Shown: positions 1 through 9,160, counted from the first letter of the stretch. The stretch: 64,000 bases of DNA from Enterobacillus tribolii (GCF_003363015.1 NZ_QRAP01000002.1:434001-498000); one strand, 5' to 3'. Notes: a model not told the origin generated them from the sequence alone. Numbers and translations: made by a program.

Positions 1-95
1 GTTGATGCGCTGGGGTTTAGTGATGGACCTCACAGTTTGGAAAAAGGCAGTCGCTACAATGTGCTCAGATTTCCAAATGTCCGAGGAAATATAAA

Positions 96-200
96 ATGGA
101 AAATAACAACAGGTCATGGCCCCATATCAGGCGGGTGACGCATATTATGATGATGGCTCATCGTAGTTGCTTTGACTTTCATATCTTCAACTCCAAATAA
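96..200 (+). CDS. speFL: SpeFL ornithine-sensing leader peptide (34 aa)
   Basis: Leader peptide of the ornithine decarboxylase operon. The 34-codon frame is the same length as E. coli SpeFL and starts MENNNR, followed by PHIRR (residues 9-13), THIM (15-18), AHR (21-23) and FDFH (26-29), all shared with the E. coli peptide as I remember it. AGGA lies 8 nt before the ATG. In E. coli, ornithine binds in the exit tunnel of the ribosome translating SpeFL; the ribosome stalls at the stop codon and Rho-dependent termination upstream of speF is blocked. Arg12 and Arg13 of the sensor part are kept here. Differences from E. coli include Ser7-Trp8, Val14, Met20, Ser24-Cys25, Ile30 and a C-terminal Lys. 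A possible -10 element (TACAAT, 55-60) lies upstream, without a convincing -35. Identity is firm; the mechanism is inferred by homology. Confidence 0.93.
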   Translation: MENNNRSWPHIRRVTHIMMMAHRSCFDFHIFNSK

Positions 201-645
201 CTCCCTCCTTTACGATGGCATTCCTGCGTCTGGCGGAGAGTCATTGTCTGAGCTAAGGATCGTGTCCGTCCGTTAATGATGCGCACCCGATACCGGCTTA
301 AATAATATTTTGATTTGTTCGTTATTTATCTGCATGTCGTGGATATCTATGGCAAATCATAACTAACTCCCGTTGTTGCAACGATGCCTTTGCCGGCAGG
401 GAACACCGCATTAGACGTGCGGATTATTCTCGCTGTGATGCCGGCAGTCTTCGGTTCGGTTTATTCGTGGAATTTTTTTCCATGAATTCTCCTTAACGAA
501 GGCGGAATAAGACTTTCCGTTTGAACGATAATGAACCCTGGCGTTTATTATTGCGGCCCCGGCTTGTCTTAATATTTTGGGCTTATCTGAAGGGCATTAT
601 TTAATGGCCTCAGGGGAGCCTTGCCTTTAAAAAGAGATAAATGAA
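201..645 (+). promoter_or_regulatory. speFL-speF leader region
   Basis: A 445-base untranslated stretch between the leader peptide and speF. In E. coli the equivalent RNA contains the Rho-dependent termination zone controlled by SpeFL stalling. I see no strong intrinsic terminator here, which agrees with a Rho-type mechanism. It contains one nine-codon frame (276-305, MMRTRYRLK) with no well-placed ribosome binding site. Nothing else recognisable is present. Confidence 0.55.
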
Positions 646-2814
646 ATGGCTCAGTTTAATAATAAAGTCGCTGTAAGCGTTGATGTGACTTCTTGCTTTA
701 GTACCACCAGGGAAACCGTCGATATTCGTAATACGGATTTTACGGATATCTCCGCCGTTGTGTTGTCGGTAGTGGACGCCGTCAGCGGAATGCTGGAGAA
801 CGTGGAACAAACCGGTTTCGGCCTGCCGGTGTTTGTCGCGGTGTGCGATGAAGATGAGTTGCCGCCGTCCATTCTGCCGCGGGTTACCGGCGTATTTGAA
901 ATGAGCGACGGCAACGGCGAATTTTATGGCAAACAACTGGAAGCCGCGGCCGTCCGCTATGAAAACGACATGCTGCCGCCGTTCTTCGGACGTTTGATGG
1001 ACTACGTGAGCAAAGGCTACGCCGCGTTTGATTGCCCCGGTCACCAGGGCGGGCAGTTCTTCCGCCGCCATCCCGCCGGGCGTCAGTTCTTCGACTATTT
1101 TGGCGAAACGCTGTTCCGCTCCGACTTGTGCAACGCCGATGTGGCAATGGGCGACTTGCTGATTCATGAAGGCGCGCCCTGCGCTGCGCAGCAGCATGCG
1201 GCCAAGGTCTTTAACGCCGATAAAACCTACTTTGTGCTTAATGGCACCTCATCCTCCAACAAAGTGGTGCTGAACGCCCTGCTGGCGCCGGGCGATCTGG
1301 TGCTGTTCGATCGCAACAACCACAAATCCAACCATCACGGCGCGCTGTTGCAGGCCGGAGCTACGCCGGTGTACCTGGAAACTGCGCGCAACCCGTTCGG
1401 CTTTATCGGCGGGATCGACGCCCACTGTTTTGAAGAGAAATACCTGCGTGGTCTGGTGCGTGAAGTCGCGCCGGATCGGGCGCAGGAAAAACGTCCGTTC
1501 CGTTTGGCGGTGATTCAGTTGGGAACCTATGACGGCACCATCTACAACGCCCGTCAGGTGGTGGATAAGATCGGTCATCTGTGCGACTACATCCTGTTCG
1601 ATTCCGCCTGGGTCGGGTACGAACAGTTCATTCCGATGATGAAAGATTGTTCGCCGTTGCTGCTGGATCTGAACGAGAACGATCCGGGCATTCTGGTGAC
1701 CCAGTCGGTGCATAAACAACAGGCCGGTTTCTCCCAGACGTCGCAGATCCATAAAAAAGACCGGCATATCAAAGGCCAGGCGCGCTATGTCAACCATAAA
1801 CGTATGAACAATGCTTTTATGATGCACGCGTCCACCAGTCCGTTTTACCCGCTGTTCGCCGCGCTGGACGTTAACGCCAAAATGCACGAAGGCGAGAGCG
1901 GTAAACGCATGTGGATGGACTGCGTTAAGGTCGGCATCGAAACCCGCAAACTGCTGCTGAAGCTGTGCCATCACGTCAAACCCTTCGTGCCGACGTTGGT
2001 GGACGGTAAAAAGTGGCAGGATTTCAGCACCGAAGAGATGGCTAACGACCTGCGTTTCTTCAACTTTATCCCCGGCGAGCGCTGGCACGCCTTCGAAGGG
2101 TACGCGGAGCACCAGTACTTCGTTGACCCCTGCAAGCTGATGCTGACCACGCCCGGCATTAACGCCGAAAGCGGCGAGTATGAAGCATTCGGGGTGCCGG
2201 CGACGATTTTGGCTAACTTCCTGCGTGAAAACGGCATCGTGCCGGAAAAATGCGATCTGAACTCCATTCTGTTCCTGATGACCCCGGCGGAAGATATGGC
2301 GAAGATGCAGCATCTTGTCGCCCAGATTGCCCATTTTGAACGCTTATTGGACGAAGATGCACCGCTTTCCGAAGTGCTCCCCTCCGTGTATGCCGCCAAT
2401 GAAGCGCGCTACCGCGGTTACACCATCCGCCAGCTGTGCCAGGAGATGCACGATCTTTACGTCAGCCATGACGTGAAACAGTTGCAGAAAGAGATGTTCC
2501 GTAAAGCTTACTTCCCGAAAGTAGCCATGAACCCGCAGCAGGCCAACCTGGAGCTGGTACGCGGCAACGTTGAGCTGGTGGCGCTGAACCAGGCGGAAGG
2601 GCGCATCGCGGCGGAAGGCGCGCTGCCTTACCCGCCGGGCGTGCTGTGCGTGGTTCCCGGTGAAATCTGGGGCGGCGCGGTGCAGCGGTATTTCCTGGCC
2701 CTGGAAGAGGGGATCAACCTGCTGCCCGGCTTTGCGCCGGAGCTTCAGGGGGTTTACATCCAGGAAGACGAGGACAACCGCAAGCGCGCCTACGGCTACA
2801 TGATTAAACGGTAA
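646..2814 (+). CDS. speF: Inducible ornithine decarboxylase SpeF
   Basis: Cytoplasmic PLP enzyme that converts ornithine to putrescine and CO2, consuming a proton; part of acid-stress and polyamine metabolism. The 722-aa product matches the Orn/Lys/Arg decarboxylase class-I architecture: an N-terminal response-regulator-like wing domain (about 1-110), the PLP-binding core and a C-terminal domain. The PLP lysine is Lys357 in SVHKQQAGFSQ. FDCPGHQGG and the GTSSSNKVV block are intact. It resembles inducible SpeF rather than biosynthetic SpeC, which agrees with the SpeFL leader upstream and potE 80 bp downstream. The ATG at 646 has only a weak purine-rich site (AAGAGAT) ahead of it, but gives the expected N-terminus. 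No speC is present next to mltC, where E. coli has it. Confidence 0.97.
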   Translation: MAQFNNKVAVSVDVTSCFSTTRETVDIRNTDFTDISAVVLSVVDAVSGMLENVEQTGFGLPVFVAVCDEDELPPSILPRVTGVFEMSDGNGEFYGKQLEAAAVRYENDMLPPFFGRLMDYVSKGYAAFDCPGHQGGQFFRRHPAGRQFFDYFGETLFRSDLCNADVAMGDLLIHEGAPCAAQQHAAKVFNADKTYFVLNGTSSSNKVVLNALLAPGDLVLFDRNNHKSNHHGALLQAGATPVYLETARNPFGFIGGIDAHCFEEKYLRGLVREVAPDRAQEKRPFRLAVIQLGTYDGTIYNARQVVDKIGHLCDYILFDSAWVGYEQFIPMMKDCSPLLLDLNENDPGILVTQSVHKQQAGFSQTSQIHKKDRHIKGQARYVNHKRMNNAFMMHASTSPFYPLFAALDVNAKMHEGESGKRMWMDCVKVGIETRKLLLKLCHHVKPFVPTLVDGKKWQDFSTEEMANDLRFFNFIPGERWHAFEGYAEHQYFVDPCKLMLTTPGINAESGEYEAFGVPATILANFLRENGIVPEKCDLNSILFLMTPAEDMAKMQHLVAQIAHFERLLDEDAPLSEVLPSVYAANEARYRGYTIRQLCQEMHDLYVSHDVKQLQKEMFRKAYFPKVAMNPQQANLELVRGNVELVALNQAEGRIAAEGALPYPPGVLCVVPGEIWGGAVQRYFLALEEGINLLPGFAPELQGVYIQEDEDNRKRAYGYMIKR

Positions 2815-2894
2815 TCGGGCGTTCACTGAGCACAGACGGGAAGCGCGTGATTTCTCCGCGTTTCCCGCACGGAAAAGAATAAGAGAGAACGATT

Positions 2895-4211
2895 ATGAGT
2901 ACCTCAAAAAACAAAATGGGCGTGGTCCAGCTAACGATTCTGACCGCGGTAAATATGATGGGGTCCGGTATCATTATGCTGCCGACCAAGCTGGCGGAAG
3001 TCGGGACTATCTCCATCGTCTCCTGGCTGGTGACGGCGGTGGGATCGATGGCGCTGGCCTATGCGTTCGCCAAATGCGGGATGTTCAGCCGCAAGTCCGG
3101 CGGGATGGGCGGTTATGCTGAATATGCGTTCGGCAAGTCCGGTAACTTTATGGCGAACTATACCTACGGCGTGTCGCTGTTGATCGCCAATGTCGCGATT
3201 GCGATTTCCGCCGTGGGTTATGGCACCGAGCTTATCGGCGCCGCGTTGTCGCCGTTGGGTATCGCGATCGCCACCATCGGCGTGCTGTGGCTGTGTACCG
3301 TTGCCAACTTCGGCGGCGCGCGCATCACCGGACAAATCAGCGGCGTGACCGTTTGGGGCGTGATCATCCCGGTGGTCGGGATCTCCGTGATTGGCTGGTT
3401 CTGGTTCAGCCCGGAAATGTACGCCGCATCCTGGAACCCGCATCATATGCCGGCATTTGAAGCCGTCGGTTCTTCTATCGCCATGACGTTGTGGGCGTTC
3501 CTGGGGCTGGAATCCGCCTGCGCCAACACTGACGTGGTGGAAAACCCGGAGCGCAACGTGCCGATCGCCGTTTTGGGCGGGACGCTGGGTGCGGCGGTGA
3601 TTTATATCATCTCCACCAACGTGATTGCCGGTATCGTACCGAATATGGATCTGGCTAACTCCACCGCGCCGTTCGGCCTGGCGTTTGCGCAGATGTTCAC
3701 GCCCGGCGTGGGTAAAGTCATCATGGCGCTGATGGTGATGTCCTGCTGCGGTTCGCTGCTGGGCTGGCAGTTCACCATCGCCCAGGTGTTCAAATCCTCG
3801 GCGGACGAAGGCTACTTCCCGAAAGTCTTCTCGAAAATCACCAAGGCTGAAGCGCCGGTTAAAGGCATGCTGGTCATCGTGATTATTCAGACGCTGCTTT
3901 CCCTGATGACCATCAGCCCGTCGCTGAACAAACAGTTCAACGTACTGGTGAACCTGGCGGTAGTAACGAACATTATTCCTTACATCCTGTCGATGGCGGC
4001 GCTGGTGATTATTCAGAAAGTGGCGAAGGTTGATCCGGGTAAAGCCCGCGTGGCGAATATCATTGCGTTAATCGGGGCGATTTACAGCTTCTATGCGCTG
4101 TACTCCTCCGGGGAAGAGGCGATGATGTACGGTGCTATCGTAACTTTCTTGGGCTGGACGCTGTACGGGCTGATCTCGCCGCGCTTTGAGATGCGTAATA
4201 ATAACGTGTAA
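2895..4211 (+). CDS. potE: Putrescine:ornithine antiporter PotE
   Basis: Inner-membrane APC-superfamily transporter, 438 aa with about 12 hydrophobic segments, exchanging external ornithine for internal putrescine. The N-terminal MMGSGIIMLPTKLAEVG and the WAFLGLESA block are typical of the PotE/CadB/AdiC basic amino acid antiporters. The ATG at 2895 follows AAGAGAGAA. It lies 80 bp after speF on the same strand with no terminator between them, so the two should be cotranscribed under SpeFL control. Together decarboxylase and exchanger export a proton equivalent per cycle. Confidence 0.97.
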   Translation: MSTSKNKMGVVQLTILTAVNMMGSGIIMLPTKLAEVGTISIVSWLVTAVGSMALAYAFAKCGMFSRKSGGMGGYAEYAFGKSGNFMANYTYGVSLLIANVAIAISAVGYGTELIGAALSPLGIAIATIGVLWLCTVANFGGARITGQISGVTVWGVIIPVVGISVIGWFWFSPEMYAASWNPHHMPAFEAVGSSIAMTLWAFLGLESACANTDVVENPERNVPIAVLGGTLGAAVIYIISTNVIAGIVPNMDLANSTAPFGLAFAQMFTPGVGKVIMALMVMSCCGSLLGWQFTIAQVFKSSADEGYFPKVFSKITKAEAPVKGMLVIVIIQTLLSLMTISPSLNKQFNVLVNLAVVTNIIPYILSMAALVIIQKVAKVDPGKARVANIIALIGAIYSFYALYSSGEEAMMYGAIVTFLGWTLYGLISPRFEMRNNNV

Positions 4212-4227
4212 CTGAAAGAGAAACGGG

Positions 4228-4249
4228 AGAGCCAGCGGGCGCTGGCTCT
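4228..4249. terminator. Hairpin between potE and the molbindin gene
   Basis: Perfect inverted repeat AGAGCCAGC / GCTGGCTCT (4228-4236 and 4241-4249, loop GGGC) between two convergent genes. No long T-tract follows on either strand; the minus side reads CCCGTTTCTCTTT. It may end both transcripts weakly. Confidence 0.5.
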
Positions 4250-4258
4250 GACCGGAAT

Positions 4259-4687
4259 TTATTTCTTAACGGCCAGCAGTACGGAAGAGGCCTTAACCAA
4301 CGCAACAACGCGTGAACCGGCGGCCAGCGCCATTTCTGCCAGGCTTTCGTTGGTGATCACTGAGGTCAGGGGCAGACCGGAATCCGTTTTGATATGTACC
4401 GTTGCGTTAACTGCGCCTTTTTCGAGCGTGGTAATCACGCCGGCGAACTGGTTACGGGCGGAAAAACGCAGGCCGCAATCTTCTGAAGCCAGAATAACCC
4501 ACGGCGCCTTGATCAACGCGATGGCTTCCTTTCCGGTTTCCAGACCGAGCGATTTCTGGCTTTGGGCCGTAACGATGGCAACCAGCTTATCGCCGCCGGG
4601 AAGCGTAAGCTCCACTTCATCATTAACCGCGCCGTTGGCAACTGCGGTAACGGTACCGGTGAGCTGATTGCGTGCAGATACTGACAT
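4259..4687 (-). CDS. Double Mop/TOBE-domain molybdate-binding protein (ModG-like molbindin)
   Basis: A 142-aa protein made of two tandem Mop (TOBE) domains, about residues 1-70 and 73-142, each opening with the motif SARNQ and containing a KGAVN- or NGAVN-type turn and a closing V(A/I)LxKAxxV segment. This architecture and length match cytoplasmic di-molbindins such as Azotobacter ModG, which assemble into oligomers and store or buffer molybdate. No ABC transporter or DNA-binding domain is attached. The start has AGGAG 8 nt upstream. The fdnGHI formate dehydrogenase elsewhere in the window is a molybdenum enzyme, but a direct link is only inference. Confidence 0.85.
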   Translation of the reverse strand: MSVSARNQLTGTVTAVANGAVNDEVELTLPGGDKLVAIVTAQSQKSLGLETGKEAIALIKAPWVILASEDCGLRFSARNQFAGVITTLEKGAVNATVHIKTDSGLPLTSVITNESLAEMALAAGSRVVALVKASSVLLAVKK

Positions 4688-4888
4688 GAATCTTCTCCTG
4701 AATTAGGGGCATGGGTTTGTCATCATAAGTGACATTTGTAATGCTATTCCATCCGGGATGGCGGGATATGTGGGATGAATCAAACCCGTTTGGCGATATT
4801 GCAGCAAAACAAGGGATTACGCATATTTTCCGTGCGTTGCCGATGGCATACTTGGCGATATCCTTTTTTATTCTGCAAGGTGTAACGG

Positions 4889-5335
4889 ATGCAGCGGGTA
4901 ACGCTTTCCCTTGATGATGACCTGATGGCGGAAATTGACGCCATTATTAAAGAACGCAATTACCAGAACCGTTCGGAGGCTATCCGCGATTTAGCCCGGG
5001 CCGGGTTACAGGCGACGGCGCTGCCGGAGCATGACGCCGCCAACTGCGTCGGCGCGCTGTTTTACGTTTACGATCATGAGGCGCGCGAGCTGTCGAAACG
5101 GCTGACGCGGACGTTCCACGATCATCACGATCTTTCGCTCGCCAGCCTGCATGTGCATCTCGATCACGGCAGTTGCATGGAGGTTTCCCTGCTGAAGGGG
5201 GAGACGGAGAAGGTGCGGGAGTTTGCCAAGCAGGTTATCGCCGAGCGCGGCGTGCGTCACGGCAAGCTGGTGCTGGTGCCGGGCGAAGACGGCCACGATC
5301 ATGGCCATCATCATCATCACGAGCACGACGAATAA
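4889..5335 (+). CDS. nikR: Nickel-responsive regulator NikR
   Basis: Ribbon-helix-helix repressor that binds Ni(II) and controls nickel uptake genes. The N-terminal MQRVTLSLDDDL strand and the NRSEAIRDL helices (27-35) form the DNA-binding domain. The high-affinity site is conserved as His77, His88, His90 and Cys96 (E. coli 76/87/89/95 plus one). At 148 aa it is longer than the 133-aa E. coli protein because of a His/Asp-rich tail (GHDHGHHHHHEHDE). No nikABCDE or nickel enzyme lies nearby, so its targets are outside the window. Divergent from the molbindin gene across a 200-bp spacer in which I found no NikR-type palindrome. Confidence 0.93.
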   Translation: MQRVTLSLDDDLMAEIDAIIKERNYQNRSEAIRDLARAGLQATALPEHDAANCVGALFYVYDHEARELSKRLTRTFHDHHDLSLASLHVHLDHGSCMEVSLLKGETEKVREFAKQVIAERGVRHGKLVLVPGEDGHDHGHHHHHEHDE

Positions 5336-5362
5336 AAAACGGGGAGCGTTTTCGCTCCCCGT
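5334..5362 (-). terminator. Intrinsic terminator of the mutY-yggX-mltC operon
   Basis: Stem ACGGGGAGCG / CGCTCCCCGT (5339-5348 and 5353-5362, loop TTTT); read on the minus strand it runs straight into TTTTTTATT. Also lies just after nikR. Confidence 0.9.
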
Positions 5363-5368
5363 TAGCCA

Positions 5369-6442
5369 TTATCCCCGGCGATAGCCTTTCTGCGCCGTAT
5401 TCACCTTGTGCAGGTAGCGCCGTGACTCCGCCGAAGGATGGCGGGTGGTCAGCGCCTGATAGATATCGCCCGGCGACATCTGGTTCATGATGTTGACCGC
5501 CTGCGCTCTGTCGCTGGAGAAGACCCGCAGTACGCTGCCCGCGCCGCCATTGTAGGCGGTGATGACTGCGTAACGCCGCGACGTCGCGTTTTTGATCCCG
5601 CCCAGATAGTTGTTCTGCAAAATCGCCAGATAAGCCGTACCAGTGTCGATGTTATTTTCCGGATCGAACAGATAACTGCGGCTCGGCGTACCCCATTTGC
5701 CTTTCTGCTTGAAGACGTCTTTACCCGCGGTGTGCTGGACCACCTGCATCAGCCCGAGCGCGTCGGAGCCGCTGACCGCATAGGGGTTGAAGCTCGACTC
5801 GGTCTGCATGATCGCCAGAATCAGCGACTCATCCACGCCGTATTTCTCCGATGCCTTGCGCACCATGCCGAGGTATTTATGGGCGCGTTTATCCAGGTGA
5901 TTGGGCACCAGTTGCAAAGTGACCGAGTAGATGACGTGCAGACCGGAGGTACGCTTGCGCAGCTTGTTCTGCAGCAGGTAGTCGGCGAAGTGGTTGGCGC
6001 GCCACTCCCAGCGGATCGGCTGGCCTTCATTGTCCAGTACCTGGCCGTACAGGAACGGCTCTTTGCTGATCTGAATGTCGTTGGCGTCGGAGTAGAGGTC
6101 TACCGAACCGGGATCGTCGCCCATCAGCAGGGTGAGAATGATCGCTTGCTTCAGGCTGGCGGTGGGATCGGTGGTAGAAATAGTCTCTACGGTGATTTGA
6201 CCGCTTTCGAAGTTAATGTGGCTGCGCGTCAGGTATTGATCGGAGTATTTGACGTAATCCTTCGGTCCGGCGATCAGAACTTCGTTCAGGCCCCAGATAT
6301 TTTCGATATTGTGGGCAAACTGGCCCATCAGGATGTCGAAGCCGTTGGTGTCTTTGACGTAGGCTTCGTTGTACTCCGATTTTTTCCCGGAGCAGGAGAT
6401 GAGCAGCGGAATCAGCAGGAGCAGCGCAAAAAATTTTTTCAT
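5369..6442 (-). CDS. mltC: Membrane-bound lytic murein transglycosylase C
   Basis: Outer-membrane lipoprotein (357 aa) that cleaves the MurNAc-GlcNAc bond of peptidoglycan to give 1,6-anhydro ends. The start was set at the ATG giving [17 protein letters not shown], a lipoprotein signal with lipobox LISC; the open frame extends upstream but without a signal peptide context. An N-terminal DUF3393-type domain is followed by a C-terminal SLT domain with [10 protein letters not shown] (catalytic Glu in the ESS motif), GLMQV and YNGG motifs. Last gene of the minus-strand mutY-yggX-mltC run, as in E. coli. Confidence 0.96.
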   Translation of the reverse strand: MKKFFALLLLIPLLISCSGKKSEYNEAYVKDTNGFDILMGQFAHNIENIWGLNEVLIAGPKDYVKYSDQYLTRSHINFESGQITVETISTTDPTASLKQAIILTLLMGDDPGSVDLYSDANDIQISKEPFLYGQVLDNEGQPIRWEWRANHFADYLLQNKLRKRTSGLHVIYSVTLQLVPNHLDKRAHKYLGMVRKASEKYGVDESLILAIMQTESSFNPYAVSGSDALGLMQVVQHTAGKDVFKQKGKWGTPSRSYLFDPENNIDTGTAYLAILQNNYLGGIKNATSRRYAVITAYNGGAGSVLRVFSSDRAQAVNIMNQMSPGDIYQALTTRHPSAESRRYLHKVNTAQKGYRRG

Positions 6443-6512
6443 CGTAACTGTCATAACCGTAAAGCCGGATTGACGCAACGCCGGGGGGCAGGGACGTAAG
6501 CCCCGCCCGGCA

Positions 6513-6785
6513 TCACTCGCTCGGAGGGGTATACCCTTCAATGTGCACGTCGTGCCCTTCGAACAGGAAATTCACCATTTCCTGCTCCAGCAATTTGCGG
6601 TCATCCGCGTTCATCATGTTCAGTTTTTTTTCGTTGATGAGCATGGTTTGCTTGGACATCCACTGCGCCCACGCTTCTTTGGAAATTTCGTTATAAATCC
6701 GTTTGCCCAGTTCGCCCGGATACAGCTGAAAATCCAGCCCTTCGGCTTCTTTATTCAAAAACGTGCAAAAAATGGTTCTGCTCAT
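6513..6785 (-). CDS. yggX: Probable Fe(II)-trafficking protein YggX
   Basis: Small cytoplasmic protein of 90 aa that protects iron-sulfur clusters and lowers free-iron damage in E. coli and Salmonella. The N-terminal [19 protein letters not shown] with conserved Cys7 and the KIM-type helix block [11 protein letters not shown] identify the family. Located 70 bp upstream of mltC and 41 bp after mutY, one of whose products (MutY) carries a 4Fe-4S cluster. Confidence 0.96.
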   Translation of the reverse strand: MSRTIFCTFLNKEAEGLDFQLYPGELGKRIYNEISKEAWAQWMSKQTMLINEKKLNMMNADDRKLLEQEMVNFLFEGHDVHIEGYTPPSE

Positions 6786-6826
6786 GGAGTGTCCTCATGA
6801 TGTAGTAAAGTCCGGGCATCCTGTGC

Positions 6827-7876
6827 TTATCCTGCTTCCTTACCCAACTGTTGCAACAACCGTTCAACGGGGGCGGCTAACCCGACGGACGGGGGCTGCG
6901 CTAAGTTATACCAGAGTCCGGCGCCTTCATCCATGCAGGCGCTGCGTTCGGGTATTTCCAGCAGCATTGGCACGATGTCCAGATGGAAGTGGCTGAAAGT
7001 ATGGCGGAAGGCGGTGAGCTGGTGTAAATCGGGAGATACACAGCCGGTGCGGGCAAGATGATCCCGCAACGCTTGTTCGCCGCCAAACTGCGGGAAACAG
7101 TACAGCCCGCCCCACAGGCCGACGGCCGGGCGCTGTTCCAGCCAGACGCGCGTTCCCTGTTTGATCATCAGGAAGTAGCCGGTTTTTTCCGGCAGCGTCT
7201 GTTTGGGTTTCTTGCCCGGATAGCTTGCCCAGTCGTGATTGGCGTAAGCGATGCAGTCCGCGCTGAGCGGGCAAAGTTCGCACTTGGGTTTGCTGCGGGT
7301 GCAGACCATCGCCCCCAGATCCATCATCGCCTGATTGAAACGGCTGACGCCGTCGGCGGGCGTGACGTCGGCGCTGATTTGCCACAGGCGGTTTTCGACC
7401 TCTTTTTTCCCCGGCCATCCGGCGACGGCATAACAGCGCGCCAGTACCCGTTTCACGTTACCGTCGAGGATCGGGTAATGCTGGCCGAGCGAGAGCGAAA
7501 GAATAGCGCCGGCGGTGGAACGGCCCACGCCGGGCAGCGCGGCGACCTCGTCGAACGTGGCAGGAAACTCACCGCCGTGCCGCTCAACGATGGTCTGCGC
7601 AGCCTTGTGTAAATTACGCGCCCTGGCGTAGTAGCCCAGCCCGGTCCACAGATGCAGCACTTCGTCCAGCGGGGCGGCGGCCAGATCGGCGACGGTGGGG
7701 AAACGCGCCATGAAACGGTTGAAGTAGGGAATCACCGTGGCAACCTGGGTTTGTTGCAGCATGACTTCCGAAAGCCACACCTGATAAGGCGTTTTCGGGC
7801 TTTGCCAGGGAAGGGTTTTACGCCCGTAGCGGTCGTACCAGGCCAGTACGGCCTGAGCAAACTGTTGCGCCTGCAT
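6827..7876 (-). CDS. mutY: A/G-specific adenine glycosylase MutY
   Basis: Base-excision repair enzyme that removes adenine mispaired with 8-oxoguanine. The 349-aa product has the helix-hairpin-helix glycosylase core with Glu37 (SEVMLQQTQ) and Asp138 (LDGNVKR), both at the E. coli numbering, the Cys-X6-Cys-X2-Cys-X5-Cys cluster site ([17 protein letters not shown]), and a C-terminal NUDIX-like 8-oxoG reader. Two adjacent ATGs (7879 and 7876) are possible; the second gives the E. coli-like MQA start. Longer upstream extensions lack homology. First gene of the mutY-yggX-mltC run, divergent from trmB. Confidence 0.96.
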   Translation of the reverse strand: MQAQQFAQAVLAWYDRYGRKTLPWQSPKTPYQVWLSEVMLQQTQVATVIPYFNRFMARFPTVADLAAAPLDEVLHLWTGLGYYARARNLHKAAQTIVERHGGEFPATFDEVAALPGVGRSTAGAILSLSLGQHYPILDGNVKRVLARCYAVAGWPGKKEVENRLWQISADVTPADGVSRFNQAMMDLGAMVCTRSKPKCELCPLSADCIAYANHDWASYPGKKPKQTLPEKTGYFLMIKQGTRVWLEQRPAVGLWGGLYCFPQFGGEQALRDHLARTGCVSPDLHQLTAFRHTFSHFHLDIVPMLLEIPERSACMDEGAGLWYNLAQPPSVGLAAPVERLLQQLGKEAG

Positions 7877-8017
7877 CATAAGCGTGGAATGATCCCCCGT
7901 AAAATGGCGTCGGTAAAAAACAGGCTGCGATTGCAGCACAGTGCGCCCGGCCTGTAAACCGGAAGTTAGCGCCGGGCCGGGAATATCTGCCTGTGGTGAC
8001 GTACACTGAATTAGCGC

Positions 8018-8045
8018 TTGTGAAAACAGGCCAACTTTGCATAAT
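8018..8045 (+). promoter_or_regulatory. Candidate promoter of trmB-yggL
   Basis: TTGTGA (8018-8023) and CATAAT (8040-8045) with 16-bp spacing, ending 36 bp before the trmB ATG. Found by eye only; plausible sigma-70 elements. Confidence 0.35.
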
Positions 8046-8081
8046 GCGCCTTTACTTTTTTGCATTCAGACGAACAAAACG

Positions 8082-8804
8082 ATGATAAAGAACGACGTAA
8101 TTTCGCCGGAATTTGATGAAAACGGACGCGTACTGCGTCGTATCCGCAGTTTTGTGCGCCGTCAGGGGCGGCTGACCAAAGGGCAGCAGCAGGCGCTGGA
8201 AACGCTCTGGCCGGTGATGGGCGTGGAATATGAGCCGGAGTTGCTCGATCTGAACGCCCTGTTCGGGCGCGAGGCGCCGACGGTGCTGGAGATCGGCTTC
8301 GGCATGGGCGCGTCCCTGGTGACGATGGCGGCGCAGCACCCGGAGCAGAATTTCCTCGGCATTGAGGTACACTCTCCCGGCGTAGGCGCCTGCCTGGCGT
8401 CGGCACAGGAGGCCGGGGTGACCAACCTGCGCGTAATGTGTCATGATGCGGTGGAAGTGCTGGAGAAGATGATTCCGGATGGAGAACTGGCGATGGTGCA
8501 GTTGTTCTTCCCCGATCCCTGGCACAAAGCGCGTCACCACAAGCGGCGCATTGTTCAGGCGCCGTTTGCCGAGCTGGTGAAAAGCAAGCTGCGCACCGGC
8601 GGCGTGTTCCACATGGCGACCGACTGGGAAAACTATGCGGAACATATGCTGGAAATTATGAACGGCGTCGCGGGATATAAAAACCTGTCCGGCGACAATA
8701 CATACGTCCCCCGGCCGGATTCACGTCCGTTAACGAAGTTTGAACTGCGTGGGCAGCGTCTGGGACATGGTAACTGGGATCTGATGTTTGAGAGGATAGC
8801 TTAA
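8082..8804 (+). CDS. trmB: tRNA (guanine-46-N7)-methyltransferase TrmB
   Basis: SAM-dependent enzyme that makes m7G46 in the tRNA variable loop. 240 aa; start chosen at the ATG giving [11 protein letters not shown], as in E. coli. Rossmann SAM motif LEIGFGMG (near residue 70), EVHSPGVG, and the substrate motif [15 protein letters not shown] are intact. The stop codon overlaps the ATG of yggL by one base (TAATG), so the two are translationally coupled. Confidence 0.97.
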   Translation: MIKNDVISPEFDENGRVLRRIRSFVRRQGRLTKGQQQALETLWPVMGVEYEPELLDLNALFGREAPTVLEIGFGMGASLVTMAAQHPEQNFLGIEVHSPGVGACLASAQEAGVTNLRVMCHDAVEVLEKMIPDGELAMVQLFFPDPWHKARHHKRRIVQAPFAELVKSKLRTGGVFHMATDWENYAEHMLEIMNGVAGYKNLSGDNTYVPRPDSRPLTKFELRGQRLGHGNWDLMFERIA

Positions 8805-9130
8805 TGGCCATACAACGCAGCCGTCGTTTGCGCAAGAAGATGCATATTGATGAGTTTCAGGAGATCGGTTTCAGCCTGAGCTGGCGTTTCCCGGACGGCA
8901 CCGGTATTGATGAAATCGACCGCAAGGTCGACAGCCTGATTGACGACGTTATCGACCCTAACGGGCTGGCGTTTGACGGCAGCGGCTACCTGAGCTGGGA
9001 AGGCTTGATCTGCCTGCAGGAAATCGGCCGTTGCACCGACGAGCACCGCCAGTTGGTGAAGAAGTGGCTGGAAGATAACGGCATGCTGGACGTCACGGTC
9101 AGCGAGCTGTTTGATATCTGGTGGGATTGA
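8804..9130 (+). CDS. yggL: YggL family protein (DUF469)
   Basis: A 108-aa cytoplasmic protein of the YggL/DUF469 family, basic at its N-terminus (RSRRLRKKMH) and acidic toward its C-terminus. Homologues have been reported in association with the 50S ribosomal subunit; biochemical role not settled. It overlaps the end of trmB by one base and is followed by a strong terminator, so trmB-yggL form a two-gene unit. Confidence 0.93.
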   Translation: MAIQRSRRLRKKMHIDEFQEIGFSLSWRFPDGTGIDEIDRKVDSLIDDVIDPNGLAFDGSGYLSWEGLICLQEIGRCTDEHRQLVKKWLEDNGMLDVTVSELFDIWWD

Positions 9131-9160
9131 TTTCCCGGTAACTGATTTTGCAGATAAAAG

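Noticed and set aside
1249-2334. 361-codon minus-strand frame inside speF
   Set aside because: Antisense shadow of a conserved gene in GC-rich DNA, without its own ribosome site or family.
4729-4914. 61-codon frame overlapping the nikR start
   Set aside because: No ribosome site or family resemblance; lies in the nikR promoter region and out of frame with it.
6443-6541. N-terminal extension of mltC
   Set aside because: The internal ATG gives a proper lipoprotein signal; the extension has no homology and would bury it.
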